Under the pieces are notes generated by a model. The model searched no databases and was not told the DNA's origin. It saw nothing but the letters and a program-made list of their open reading frames with translations. Both the position numbers and the translations under genes were made by a program. Positions 8,017 to 16,021 of a stretch of DNA of 20,060 bases are shown piece by piece. Origin of the DNA: JBBSUX01 sp038234045 (GTDB lineage Bacteria; Pseudomonadota; Gammaproteobacteria; Burkholderiales; Burkholderiaceae_C); the NCBI GenBank assembly GCA_038234045.1, contig JBBSUX010000028.1, positions 1 through 20,060 of the forward strand, given 5' to 3'. Positions within the stretch are counted from its first letter, which is position 1. Each line of letters opens with the position of its first letter.

Positions 8017-9549
8017 TTATCCCGGCACCTCGTGCTGCGGCAAGGTCAACCGGTTCGGCGCGAGCGCAGGCCAGCGCAAGCGCGCGAGCAAACCGGGCGG
8101 CGTGGCAGCGGGCGCGGCGTCTTCCAGCGTAAGACTGCCGCCATGGCGCGCCGCAATGGCGGCGGCTATGGCCAGGCCCAGACCACTTCCCTGCGTTTCA
8201 ACGGGGTGGCCGCTCTTGCCGGTTGGGCAAGCCGGGTTCAAGTCCGGTGGTGCCTGCACACGCAGAAAGCGTTCACCCACGCGGGCGCGGTCCAGCGCGT
8301 GCATGCCGGGGCCGTCATCGCGAACATTCAACTCCGCCCAGCCGTCTACGAGCCGGGCCTGCACCGTGACCTGGCCGCCCGCCGGCGTATGCAGCAAGGC
8401 GTTGTGCAGCAGGTTGGAAAGCGCTTCTGCCAGCAAGCCTTCGTGGCCCTCCACGCGCCGCTCTGGTAGATCGGCGCCGGGGTGTTGCGGCCCTGCGCAA
8501 TCCAGCCCCAGATCAACCCCGCGTTCGCGGGCCAAAGGCCAGTGCCGTTTGGTCGTGGCTTCGGCCAGTGCATAAAGATCGAGCGGTTCGGGCTCAAGAT
8601 CGACTGCGTCAGCGCGGGCCAACGCGAGCATCTGGTTGGTCTGGCGAATCGTGTCCGCGAGCTGCCGGGCCATGGCCTGAAGCGCCGCATCCTTCTGAGC
8701 CGGATCCCGCTCGCGCAGGGCAAAACCCAATTGGGTGGATAGCGTTGTCAGTGGCGTGCGTAGCTGGTGCGAAGCGTCATCGACAAATCGACGGCGCTGC
8801 TCGACCACGTCGCGGTAGCGCCGGGCGTGTTCGTTGAGTGCGTCGACCAGGGGCTCCACGTCGGCGGGAATCTGGTCCGAGCGCACGGGCGCGAGATCGT
8901 CCGCGCGGCGCGCGACAACTTCCATGCGCAAGCGTTGCAAGGGCCGCAGCGCGCCCTGCACGGCCAGCACCACCAAGGCGAGGGCCGCCATCATCAACAA
9001 CGCATCGCGAGCGAACGCGTCAAGCACCAGTTGTCGGGTGAAATCCTGCCGGCTCTCCAGCGTTTCGGCCACCTGCACCAGCACGCGGTTCGATTGCGAG
9101 CCCTGCGATAGCGGTCGGTCCAGCAGCCGTGCATAGGCGCCCACGCGAACCGGGGTGCCAAAGTAGCTGGCGTCATAGAACTGCGGCGCGCCATCGACGA
9201 GCGGCACGGGCGGCGAGGGCAGCTCGGCATTTCCAATCTGCACCAGGCCATCGCCGCTGTGCACGCTGTAGAACACCTGCCCGCTGGCAGTGAGCTCGAA
9301 AAATTCCAGCATGCGGTAAGGCAGCTCGACCGACAGGCCACCGCTGGCGGTGGAGATGTTGGCGTCCATGGCCTTGACGGCGCCAAGGAGGGAGCGGTCA
9401 AAAGCGGCGTTTGTGGCAGCGACTGCAGTACGCCAGCTGACGATGATCTCCAGCCCCATCACACATAGCAGTCCCGGGATCAGGACCGTCAGCAATGTGC
9501 GGCGCAGGCTCCAGTGCGACCAATGCGACCAGCGAGATGGACAGGGCAT
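8017..9549 (-). CDS. tctE: Sensor histidine kinase, TctE-like
   Basis: This is a 510-residue inner-membrane kinase that senses the external carboxylate and phosphorylates TctD. The first membrane helix (about 17-36) is followed by a periplasmic 2CSK_N-type sensor (about 40-175) and a second helix (about 183-199). The H-box DASHQLRTPLTT has the phospho-acceptor His at 261. The N-box NLLHNALLHTP is at 379-389, G1 DDGPG at 411-415 and G2 GSGLGLA at 454-460. Between G1 and G2 there is an unusual proline/glycine-rich stretch (about 431-452). The N-terminus carries a HWSHWS repeat from a 9-nt duplication. It starts 1 nt after the tctD stop and is followed by tctC after 124 nt, which ties the pair to this transporter. 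Confidence 0.94.
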   Translation of the reverse strand: MPCPSRWSHWSHWSLRRTLLTVLIPGLLCVMGLEIIVSWRTAVAATNAAFDRSLLGAVKAMDANISTASGGLSVELPYRMLEFFELTASGQVFYSVHSGDGLVQIGNAELPSPPVPLVDGAPQFYDASYFGTPVRVGAYARLLDRPLSQGSQSNRVLVQVAETLESRQDFTRQLVLDAFARDALLMMAALALVVLAVQGALRPLQRLRMEVVARRADDLAPVRSDQIPADVEPLVDALNEHARRYRDVVEQRRRFVDDASHQLRTPLTTLSTQLGFALRERDPAQKDAALQAMARQLADTIRQTNQMLALARADAVDLEPEPLDLYALAEATTKRHWPLARERGVDLGLDCAGPQHPGADLPERRVEGHEGLLAEALSNLLHNALLHTPAGGQVTVQARLVDGWAELNVRDDGPGMHALDRARVGERFLRVQAPPDLNPACPTGKSGHPVETQGSGLGLAIAAAIAARHGGSLTLEDAAPAATPPGLLARLRWPALAPNRLTLPQHEVPG

Positions 9550-9550
9550 T

Positions 9551-10300
9551 TCAGTCCCGGCCAGAAGCGGCAGGCGGCTTGGCGATCGCAGGGATTGGAG
9601 AGATCACAGCCGCTTCGCGGGATGCTTCTTCGGACAAGTCGGGTTCCAGCACATAGCCCAGTCCGCGCAGGGTCTGAACCCGTACGCCGCTACCCGCGAG
9701 ACGCTTGCGCAGACGGTGCACCAGCACTTCCATGGCTTCGGGAGCCACATCGGCCTCGTCGGCGAACACACGTTCCAGCAGCTCTCGTTTGGACATGGGT
9801 TCGCCGCTGTGCTGCACCAGGGCGCAGAGCGCTGCGTGTTCGCGCGGCGTGAGTTTCAGCGGCTGGTGGCGCAGCATCAACTTCTGGCCCACGGGGTCAT
9901 AGGTGAGCGGGCCGCAGGCAAAGCGCGGATGTTCGCTGCCGCGCGCTCGCCGGATCAGGGCCAGAAGCCGGGCTTCCAGCTCGGGCAGCGCAAACGGTTT
10001 GGCGAGAAAGTCGTCGGCGCCCGCCTGCAAAGTGCCTACCCGTTCCATCAGCGAATCACGCGCGGTCAGCACCAGCACCGGCAGGCGCAGATCGGCTTCG
10101 CGCAAGCCCTCGAGCACATCGCGGCCATCGCGCCCCGGCAGGCCCAAGTCCAGCACGAGAGCGTCATAACGTGTGGCATGCAAACTGCGGGCCACCAGCC
10201 GACCGTCGTTGACCCAATCCACCTGAAAACCGGATTGGCCGAGCGCCTGCACCAGCCAGGTCGCCAGTGCCGGCTCGTCCTCCGCCAGAAGAATTCGCAC
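9551..10300 (-). CDS. tctD: OmpR-family response regulator, TctD-like
   Basis: This is a 249-residue DNA-binding response regulator, partner of the kinase gene that follows. The receiver domain (1-120) has the acidic pocket ED at 7-8, phospho-acceptor Asp51 (VLDLGLPG), Thr79 and Lys101 (AKPF). The winged helix (about 128-222) ends with the family motif VQTLRGLGYVL. A 27-residue Ala/Pro-rich tail extends beyond the usual end. The start is a GTG (RILLAEDEP follows), fitting the receiver fold exactly. The ribosome site is weak. It begins 20 nt after the stop of the M20 peptidase gene, so it may share that gene's transcript. In the family, TctD activates tctCBA when the substrate is present. Confidence 0.94.
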   Translation of the reverse strand: MRILLAEDEPALATWLVQALGQSGFQVDWVNDGRLVARSLHATRYDALVLDLGLPGRDGRDVLEGLREADLRLPVLVLTARDSLMERVGTLQAGADDFLAKPFALPELEARLLALIRRARGSEHPRFACGPLTYDPVGQKLMLRHQPLKLTPREHAALCALVQHSGEPMSKRELLERVFADEADVAPEAMEVLVHRLRKRLAGSGVRVQTLRGLGYVLEPDLSEEASREAAVISPIPAIAKPPAASGRD

Positions 10301-10320
10301 GTAAAGCTCGTTGCTGAGGA

Positions 10321-11817
10321 TTACGGCATGCGCGCAATCACCTCGGCTACCGCGGCGGTCAGCTTGCGGGCATACGGCACGTGGAGAAATTCATTTGGAC
10401 CGTGTGCGTTGCTTTTCGGGCCGAGCACGCCGCAAACCATCATTTGCGCCATGGGGAAACCCTGACTCAGCAGGTTCATCAGCGGAATGGTGCCGCCCTG
10501 CCCGATGTGGCCGCAGGGCGCGCCGTAGTGGGCGAGCGACGCGGCATTCAGCGCCTCTTCAAACCAAGTTTCGGATTCCGGCGCGTTCCAGCCGGTGGCG
10601 CCGCCGCCGCCTTCGAACGTCACGCGGGCGTTATACGGCGCGTTGTCTTCCAATAACTTCTTCAGTTCCTGCACCGCGCCGGCGGCTTCCACTAGCGGCG
10701 GCAGGCGCAGGCTGAGCTTGAACGCGGTGTAGGGGCGCAGCACGGCGCCGGCATCCTTCATGGCGGGGAAGCCATCCACACCGGTGACGCTGAGCGTCGG
10801 CCGCCAGGTGCGCGCCAGCAAGGCCTCTAGAGGATCGGTGGTGGTGGGCAGCGCAAACTGCGTGGCGCCGCCGCAGTCGTAGTGCGCCCACGGGAAGCGC
10901 TTGTAGAGCTCATCGCCGAGGATGTCGGCCGTCGCGCGGGCCTGCTCCATGCGCGCAACCGGCACCTCGCAATGGAAGCTCGCAGGCAGCAGGCGCCCGG
11001 TGGCGCTGTCTTCCAGCCGATCAAGCACATGGCGCAGGATGCGGAACGACGACGGCACCAGGCCCGATGCATCGCCCGAATGCACGCCCTCGGTGAGGAT
11101 TTCCACCTTCAGCACACCGCCGGCCATGCCGCGCAGGCTGGTGGTGAGCCAGAGCTGATCGTAGTTGCCGGCGCCCGAATCCAGGCACACCACCAGGCCC
11201 ACATCGCCGAGCCGAGGCCGGAGTGCTTCCACATACGGCAGCAGATCGTAGGAGCCCGATTCTTCACAGGTTTCGATCAGCCCGACGATGCGCGGATGCG
11301 CCGCGCCCTGGCGCTTCAGCGCCTGCACTGCAGCCACCGACGCATAGACCGCATAGCCATCGTCCGCACCGCCGCGGCCGTACAGCAGGCCGTCGATGTA
11401 CTTGGGCGTCCATGGGCCAAGATCGCTGCGCCAACCAGTGAATTCGGGCTGCTTGTCCAAGTGGCCGTACATCAGCACCGTTTGCGTGCCGGTTCGCGGC
11501 GTGCCCGCGTCGCCGGTGGACGCAGCCACCTCGAAGAAGATGACGGGAGTGCGGCCCGGTAGTCGCATCACCTCGAGCGTGAGGCCTTCGACCTTCTGCG
11601 CCTCGATCCACTGCGCGGCGTTGCGCACCACCGTCTCGATATGGCCGAGCGCCGCCCAGTCTTTCTCGAAGCCAGGCGACTTGGCGGGAATGGCGATGTA
11701 GTCGGTGATTTGACGGACGATGTCGCCGTCCCACTGGGCATCGATATCGGTGGCAAGGCGCTGCGAATCGAGCGTCGGCGCGGGCTGGAGTTGCTCGGCG
11801 GAAACGGGTGCGTTCAT
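10321..11817 (-). CDS. M20 family metallopeptidase (dipeptidase/deacylase type)
   Basis: This is a 498-residue cytoplasmic zinc hydrolase of the M20 family (COG0624), close to carnosinase-like nonspecific dipeptidases. The metal and catalytic residues are all present: His119 and Asp121 (GHLDKQP), bridging Asp152 (GRGGADDG), Glu185-Glu186 (ETCEESGS), Asp213 (CLDSGAG) and His472 (NAHGPNE). The lid/dimerisation domain (about 225-395) contains GVHSGDASG. The start at 11817 is preferred because GAGGAA lies about 9 nt upstream; an in-frame extension of 32 codons upstream is Arg-rich and unlike a protein. It precedes tctD by 20 nt and diverges from the DUF72 gene (135-nt gap). The substrate is unknown; linkage to a transporter hints at a peptide or N-acyl compound, but this is only a guess. 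Confidence 0.92.
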   Translation of the reverse strand: MNAPVSAEQLQPAPTLDSQRLATDIDAQWDGDIVRQITDYIAIPAKSPGFEKDWAALGHIETVVRNAAQWIEAQKVEGLTLEVMRLPGRTPVIFFEVAASTGDAGTPRTGTQTVLMYGHLDKQPEFTGWRSDLGPWTPKYIDGLLYGRGGADDGYAVYASVAAVQALKRQGAAHPRIVGLIETCEESGSYDLLPYVEALRPRLGDVGLVVCLDSGAGNYDQLWLTTSLRGMAGGVLKVEILTEGVHSGDASGLVPSSFRILRHVLDRLEDSATGRLLPASFHCEVPVARMEQARATADILGDELYKRFPWAHYDCGGATQFALPTTTDPLEALLARTWRPTLSVTGVDGFPAMKDAGAVLRPYTAFKLSLRLPPLVEAAGAVQELKKLLEDNAPYNARVTFEGGGGATGWNAPESETWFEEALNAASLAHYGAPCGHIGQGGTIPLMNLLSQGFPMAQMMVCGVLGPKSNAHGPNEFLHVPYARKLTAAVAEVIARMP

Positions 11818-11952
11818 GGTGAAAATTCCTCGGCGATGTGGCCGCCTGCGGTGCGCGCGATGAACACGGCTACAGGCGACAGAAGAAGCAAGCGGCGTAA
11901 ACGGTTGCATCAACTGTACGCGGCGACCGATACGCGCGCTAGAGTGAGGCCG

Positions 11953-12894
11953 ATGGCACGCTCTTCAGTCGCCCCGAAAAAATCCTCATCGTCATCCCCC
12001 TCGTCAGCGCAGCACGAAGGCGTGATTCGCGTCGGCATCGGCGGCTGGACGTACGAACCCTGGCGCGGCGGCAATTTCTTTCCGGCCGATCTGCCGCATG
12101 CGCGAGAGTTGGAATACGCAAGCCGGCAGCTCACTGCGATCGAGGTCAACGGCACGTACTATGGCACGCAGAAACCCGCCACGTTCGCCCGCTGGCGCGA
12201 CGAGACGCCGTCAGGCTTCATGTTCACGCTCAAGGCATCGCGCTACTGCACGAATCGGCGCGTTCTGGCCGATGCGGGCGAGTCGGTCGAGCGGTTCATC
12301 AACAGTGGTATCGCTGAACTGGGCGAAAAGCTGGGGCCGGTGCTGTGGCAGTTCATGCCGACCAAGGTTTTCGATGCAGACGATTTCGGGGCATTCTTGG
12401 CGCTGCTGCCAAAGCAGGTAGATGGCGTAGCGCTGCGCCATGCAGTCGAGGTGCGTCACCCCAGCTTCTTCGAAGAGCCGGCGTTTTTTGCGCTCATGCG
12501 CAAACACGGCGTTACCACAGTGTTCGCGGATTCGGACGAGCATCCGTCGTTCGCCGACATCACCGGCAACTTCATCTATGCGCGGCTGATGGGGACGAAC
12601 GCTCGCTACAAAGCCGGCTACGCGCCGAAAGCGCTCGACGTTTGGGCCGATACGGCGCGCATTTGGGCGTCCGGTGGCGACCCCGGCAACCTGCCTCATG
12701 CAGAGGTCGCGCTGGAACAGAAGCGCGCCACCACGCGCGGCGTGAGCGCGGCCGAAGCACGCGAGGTGAGGCAGCGCGAGGTGTTTGCGTTCTTCATTGC
12801 AGGCGCCAAGGAACGCGCACCGGCGGCCGCGCTGGCCTTGCAAAAACGCCTGGGCATTAACCCCCGTGGCGATCCAGCCAGTGCGGCGCCTTGA
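11953..12894 (+). CDS. DUF72 domain protein (YecE family)
   Basis: This is a 313-residue protein of the widespread DUF72/YecE family, a TIM-barrel fold of unknown activity. After a Ser-rich, probably disordered N-terminus (residues 1-22), the family blocks follow: IRVGIGGWTYEPWRG (about 25-39), the FFPADLPHARELEYASRQ region, IEVNGTYYGTQKPATFARW, FTLKASRYCTN, LGPVLWQFMPTKVF, and the barrel-end segment ITGNFIYARLMGT. The ATG at 11953 is chosen because GAGTGAGG lies immediately upstream; an open frame extending 5' overlaps the divergent M20 gene. It ends 108 nt before the convergent bactofilin gene. The plus-strand candidate promoter TTGCAT...CGATAC (about 11904-11932) is weak. Confidence 0.9.
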   Translation: MARSSVAPKKSSSSSPSSAQHEGVIRVGIGGWTYEPWRGGNFFPADLPHARELEYASRQLTAIEVNGTYYGTQKPATFARWRDETPSGFMFTLKASRYCTNRRVLADAGESVERFINSGIAELGEKLGPVLWQFMPTKVFDADDFGAFLALLPKQVDGVALRHAVEVRHPSFFEEPAFFALMRKHGVTTVFADSDEHPSFADITGNFIYARLMGTNARYKAGYAPKALDVWADTARIWASGGDPGNLPHAEVALEQKRATTRGVSAAEAREVRQREVFAFFIAGAKERAPAAALALQKRLGINPRGDPASAAP

Positions 12895-12938
12895 ACACGT
12901 CGGGCACAGCGTCTACGTCTGCACGGCTATCCGGGCCG

Positions 12939-12979
12939 AAAAAGAAAACGCCCGCTGGCAGCCGGGCAGACAGCGGGCG
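12939..12979 (-). terminator. Intrinsic terminator of the bactofilin gene
   Basis: The inverted repeat CGCCCGCTG (12949-12957) and CAGCGGGCG (12971-12979) forms a perfect 9-bp stem with a 13-nt loop. On the minus strand it is followed by TTTTCTTTTT. It lies 24 nt after the bactofilin stop. There is no T-run on the plus strand, so it does not serve the convergent DUF72 gene well. Confidence 0.85.
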
Positions 12980-13002
12980 CGAGAGCTGAACTACGCTGCG
13001 CT

Positions 13003-13665
13003 TCAGCTGTCGTGGGACGAAGAGCTTGAATCCACGCCGTTGCTCCCGCTGGTGCCGGCCGGCGCATGTGCACCCGAAACGTGAATTTCTCCGCTGAGCT
13101 GACCGCCCTCTTCGACCACCAGCTTGCCGTAGCGGATCTTGCCGGTCACGCGGCCGGTGGCGTAGATCACCAGTTTTTCCCGCGCGGTGAGGTTGCCGTC
13201 GAAAACACCCCGAATCTCGGCGATGTCGATCTCGGCCGAACCCTTGAACTCGCCCTGCTCAGCGATCTGGATGACGCGCGAATCCATGGTCGCCTCGACC
13301 ATTCCTTCGACCACCAGCGTGTCGCAATCGGTGATCTCGACGCCCTTCAACTTGATGTTGGGACCGACCGTGAGCCGGCTGGCGCTTTCGCCGGATCCTG
13401 CCGTTGCCGCATCCAACGCAGGTGCGCTTGTCGTGCTGCTGCTGGTGACTCCACCTGGCGTCACCCGCCCCGCACCAAGACCCGAGCTGCTGCCCGAAGC
13501 GCCTGTACCGCTGGTGCTGGTGGCCGCGCCCGACAAGCTGCCGCTGCCTGATGAAAGGCTGCTGCTGCCGCTGCCCACACCGCTGCTCCCCGGTGTAGCG
13601 GGCCGGTTGGCCGGGTTCAACGATTCCGCATCGCGCTTGCCGAAGAAATTGGATTGCAAAGCCAT
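13003..13665 (-). CDS. Bactofilin family cytoskeletal protein
   Basis: This is a 220-residue polymer-forming protein of the bactofilin family (PF04519). Family members self-assemble without nucleotide into filaments that scaffold cell-wall or polar functions at the membrane. The core beta-helix lies at about residues 97-195. It shows the repeating short strands LTVGPNIKLKGVEI, DTLVVEGMVEA, VIQIAEQGEFKGSAEIDIAEIRGVFDGNL, LVIYATGRVTGKIRYGKLVVEEGGQLSGEI. It is preceded by an unusually long Ser/Gly/Thr tail (about 20-95) and ends in a Ser-rich tail. GGGAG lies about 10 nt before the ATG. It is monocistronic: a terminator follows and no gene on its strand lies within 300 nt upstream, apart from a doubtful mini-ORF. 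No peptidase neighbour is present to hint at a specific role. Confidence 0.92.
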   Translation of the reverse strand: MALQSNFFGKRDAESLNPANRPATPGSSGVGSGSSSLSSGSGSLSGAATSTSGTGASGSSSGLGAGRVTPGGVTSSSTTSAPALDAATAGSGESASRLTVGPNIKLKGVEITDCDTLVVEGMVEATMDSRVIQIAEQGEFKGSAEIDIAEIRGVFDGNLTAREKLVIYATGRVTGKIRYGKLVVEEGGQLSGEIHVSGAHAPAGTSGSNGVDSSSSSHDS

Positions 13666-14104
13666 CTCGTAGTTACTCCCGAAAAAACACCCATGCTAGA
13701 TGCGAGATCGCGGTAAATCCGGGAAGTGCTACGCAAATTACGTAACGCTCTGCCAGCCCTTAACCCGCGAAAAGGACCGCTTCGACCGGGTTTTGCTTCT
13801 TATTCAATAGCATATGGCGCATATAGGTAAAGCGCTGTAGGCATAGTCAGTTCGATATTTCTTGAAGTCTCGCTCAAGTAACTCATCTCCGGCTGAAGCA
13901 TCCGTTTACGACCACGCGTGTCAACGCTTCACTTGACCGAGATCAGGCAGGCACCCACGCTCAGTCGACAAACATCTACTCGCGATCCATGCCGCGGTAG
14001 CGCGTGGTCAAAGACGGGGCCGGTTCGGTGGGCAACATTTCACTCATGGGCTCACCCTTGTTTGACTACCTGCGCATGGCATCGAGTCCTGCTGCAGCTT
14101 CCCG
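13666..14104. other. 439-nt intergenic region between metW and bactofilin
   Basis: This gap is longer and slightly more AT-rich than others in the window. Close to the bactofilin start the minus strand offers only weak promoter-like hexamers (TTTACC and ATGGGT with a 17-nt gap). A small palindrome ATATG-GCG-CATAT lies at 13812-13824. A mini-ORF with a ribosome site is at 13976-14047, listed separately. I found no tRNA, no strong terminator after metW and no repeat array. Confidence 0.5.
13976..14047 (-). pseudogene. 23-codon mini-ORF downstream of metW, possible gene remnant
   Basis: The peptide MSEMLPTEPAPSLTTRYRGM, followed by DRE and a stop, begins 57 nt after the metW stop, behind AAGGGTGAG. 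The string YRGMDRE resembles the N-terminus of some alpha/beta hydrolases, where it would continue into a full enzyme. Here a TAG follows, and the next frames show no hydrolase-like continuation. It may be a decayed gene start, a translated small ORF or chance. I cannot decide from the sequence alone. Confidence 0.25.
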
Positions 14105-14692
14105 CTAACCCGCACGCTCAAAGTGAAACACGGCGGTCCCCGCCCGCGCGTTTGGCAGCCAGCGCACCACTTCGCCATCCTGCAGCCCGAACGCGTCGAG
14201 GATGCGCAATTGGTTCTTGAGCGCCAGCACCTCGAAATCCTTGAAAGTGCCGACACGGATATTCGGCGTGTCGTACCACTGATAAGGAAGGCGGCGGGTA
14301 ACGGGCATGCGGCCGCGCAAGACGGAGAGGCGGTTGGGCCAGTGTGCGAAATTGGGGAAGGCGACGACGCCGGCGCGGCCTACGCGCGCTGTTTCGCGCA
14401 GCATGATTTCGGCGTTGCGCAGGTGCGGCAACGTGTCGATCTGCAGCACCACATCAAACGAGTTGTCCTCGAAGATGGCCAGCCCTTCGTCGAGGTTGAG
14501 CTGCACCACGTTCACCCCGCGGCGCACGCAGGCGAGCACGTTGTCGTCGGCAATCTCCACCCCGTAGCCGCTGCAATTACGCGTGCGCTGCAGATGATCG
14601 AGCAGGGCGCCGTCACCGCAGCCGAGATCGAGCACGCGCGATCCATGTGGCACCAGCGCGGCGAGTGCCTCCATGGTGGCTTTCTCGGTCAT
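14105..14692 (-). CDS. metW: Methionine biosynthesis protein MetW
   Basis: This is a 195-residue class I SAM-dependent methyltransferase-like protein that accompanies MetX in methionine synthesis in many proteobacteria. Motif I VLDLGCGDGALL (about 20-31) forms the SAM-binding loop. GYGVEIADDNV (about 43-53) supplies the acidic residue that contacts the ribose. The MetW-typical blocks VLQIDTLPHLRNAEIMLRE, AFPNFAHWPNRLSVLRGRMP and YQWYDTPNIRVGTFKDFE are complete. Its ATG overlaps the metX TGA (ATGA), so translation is coupled and both lie under the SAM-II switch upstream. The exact reaction of MetW is not settled; support of MetX activity is the usual view. Confidence 0.95.
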   Translation of the reverse strand: MTEKATMEALAALVPHGSRVLDLGCGDGALLDHLQRTRNCSGYGVEIADDNVLACVRRGVNVVQLNLDEGLAIFEDNSFDVVLQIDTLPHLRNAEIMLRETARVGRAGVVAFPNFAHWPNRLSVLRGRMPVTRRLPYQWYDTPNIRVGTFKDFEVLALKNQLRILDAFGLQDGEVVRWLPNARAGTAVFHFERAG

Positions 14693-15915
14693 GGCGCCTC
14701 CTGCGCGATGCGAGCGAAGTATTCCCGCACGACGCCTAGATAGCGTTGGTCTTCGAGCAGGAACGCGTCGTGTCCGTGCGGGGCGTCGATTTCGGCGTAG
14801 CTGACGTCGCGGCGATTCTCCAGCAAGGCCTTGACGATCTCGCGTGAACGCGCGGGTGCGAAGCGCCAGTCGGTGGTGAAACTCACCAGCAGGAATTTCG
14901 CTGTAGCACGCGCCAGCGCCCGTGTGAGATTGCCGCCAAACGCGCTCGCCGGGTCGAAGTAGTCGAGCGCACGGGTGATCAGCAGATAAGTGTTGGCGTC
15001 GAAATATTCGCTGAACTTGTCGCCCTGGTAGCGCAGGTAGCTCTCAATCTGAAACTCGACGTCCTGCGTGCTGTAGCGGTAGGCACGTTGTGCAGCAGCG
15101 GCGTCAGCAATGGGCACTTCGGGATCTGGCGTTTTGACGCCGGCTGCCAGAACATTCGCTGCGGCGGCCAGCGCATCGGGCTGCAGTGCGCGGCCGAACT
15201 TCGCGTTCATCACGTCGTCGCTGAGGTAGGTGATGTGGCCGATCATCCGCGCGATGCGCAGACCCCGGCGCGGCAACGTGCTGTCAGCGAGGAAGTGGCC
15301 GCCGTGAAAGTCGGGGTCGGTCACGATGGCCCGGCGCGCCACCTCATTGAAGGCGATGTTCTCGGCCGTGAGGTTGGGCGCGCTGGCCACCACCACCGCA
15401 TGGCGCACGCGCTCGGGATATTGCAATGTCCAGGACAAGGCCTGCATGCCACCCAGGCTGCCACCCATGACGGCGGCAAGCGTTTCGATGCCGAGCACGT
15501 CGAGCAGCCGCGCCTGGGCATCGACCCAATCCTCCACTGTCATCACCGGAAAGTCCGCTCCCCAGGCAGCGCCAGTAGCGGGGTTGATGTCTGCCGGGCC
15601 GCTCGAGCCGAAGCAGGAGCCAAGGTTGTTCACACCAATCACGAAGAAGCGGTCGGTATCCACGGGTTTTCCGGGGCCCACCATGGTGTGCCACCAGCCT
15701 TCGGAGCGCGCCTGTCCGGCATATTCGCCGGCCACGTGGTGCGAGGCATTGAGCGCGTGACACACCAGCACCGCGTTGCTGCGCGCATTGTCGAGCGTGC
15801 CGTAGGTTTCATAAGCCAGCTGGTAGGCTGGCAGCACCGCGCCACTCTGCAGGTGCAGCGGCGAGCTGAACGACATCGTCCGGGGGGTTGCGATCAGGAG
15901 CGGCGACGGCGGCAT
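14689..15915 (-). CDS. metX: Homoserine O-acyltransferase MetX
   Basis: This alpha/beta-hydrolase-fold enzyme of 408 residues transfers a succinyl or acetyl group from CoA to L-homoserine, the first committed step of methionine synthesis. Nucleophile Ser153 sits in GGSLGG, with the rest of the likely triad at Asp349 (FTTDW) and His382 (GHDAFL). Conserved blocks HALNASHHVAG, VDTDRFFVIGVNNLGSCFGS, YPERVRHAVVVASAPNLTAENIAFNEVARRAI and GHITYLSDD are intact. The start at 15915 is inferred because homologues begin a few residues before IATPxTM; an alternative ATG is at 15876, and neither has a good ribosome site. The acyl donor cannot be read with certainty; beta-proteobacterial MetX enzymes often use succinyl-CoA. 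Expression is probably controlled by the upstream riboswitch and terminator. Confidence 0.95.
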   Translation of the reverse strand: MPPSPLLIATPRTMSFSSPLHLQSGAVLPAYQLAYETYGTLDNARSNAVLVCHALNASHHVAGEYAGQARSEGWWHTMVGPGKPVDTDRFFVIGVNNLGSCFGSSGPADINPATGAAWGADFPVMTVEDWVDAQARLLDVLGIETLAAVMGGSLGGMQALSWTLQYPERVRHAVVVASAPNLTAENIAFNEVARRAIVTDPDFHGGHFLADSTLPRRGLRIARMIGHITYLSDDVMNAKFGRALQPDALAAAANVLAAGVKTPDPEVPIADAAAAQRAYRYSTQDVEFQIESYLRYQGDKFSEYFDANTYLLITRALDYFDPASAFGGNLTRALARATAKFLLVSFTTDWRFAPARSREIVKALLENRRDVSYAEIDAPHGHDAFLLEDQRYLGVVREYFARIAQEAP

Positions 15916-15944
15916 GGACGGCGTTTGCAGGAAGGACAACGGCA

Positions 15945-15992
15945 ACAAAAAGAAAAAATAAAACCCGGCATCGCTTCAAGAACGAGGCCGGG
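15945..15992 (-). terminator. Attenuator-type intrinsic terminator in the metX leader
   Basis: On the minus strand CCCGGC (15992-15987) pairs with GCCGGG (15969-15964), with an inner TCG/CGA extension and a small loop. The run TTTTATTTTTTCTTTTT follows directly. It lies 30 nt after the SAM-II aptamer and 30 nt before the metX ATG. No gene upstream on this strand needs a terminator, so it is best read as the expression platform of the riboswitch. Confidence 0.88.
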
Positions 15993-16021
15993 CTGCCGTG
16001 GTTTGCTGCGCGTCGGTCTGT

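Noticed and set aside
8231..8247. tRNA T-arm-like string GGGTTCAAGTCC
   Set aside because: It lies in the tctE reading frame. No acceptor stem, anticodon arm or D-arm can be found around it, so it is not a tRNA gene or attachment site.
11641..11952. Upstream in-frame extension of the DUF72 protein
   Set aside because: It overlaps the divergent M20 gene, and a good ribosome site marks the ATG at 11953.
13918..14220. A 100-codon plus-strand frame between bactofilin and metW
   Set aside because: It has no ribosome site, an Arg/Ser/Thr-rich composition and overlap with the 3' end of metW.
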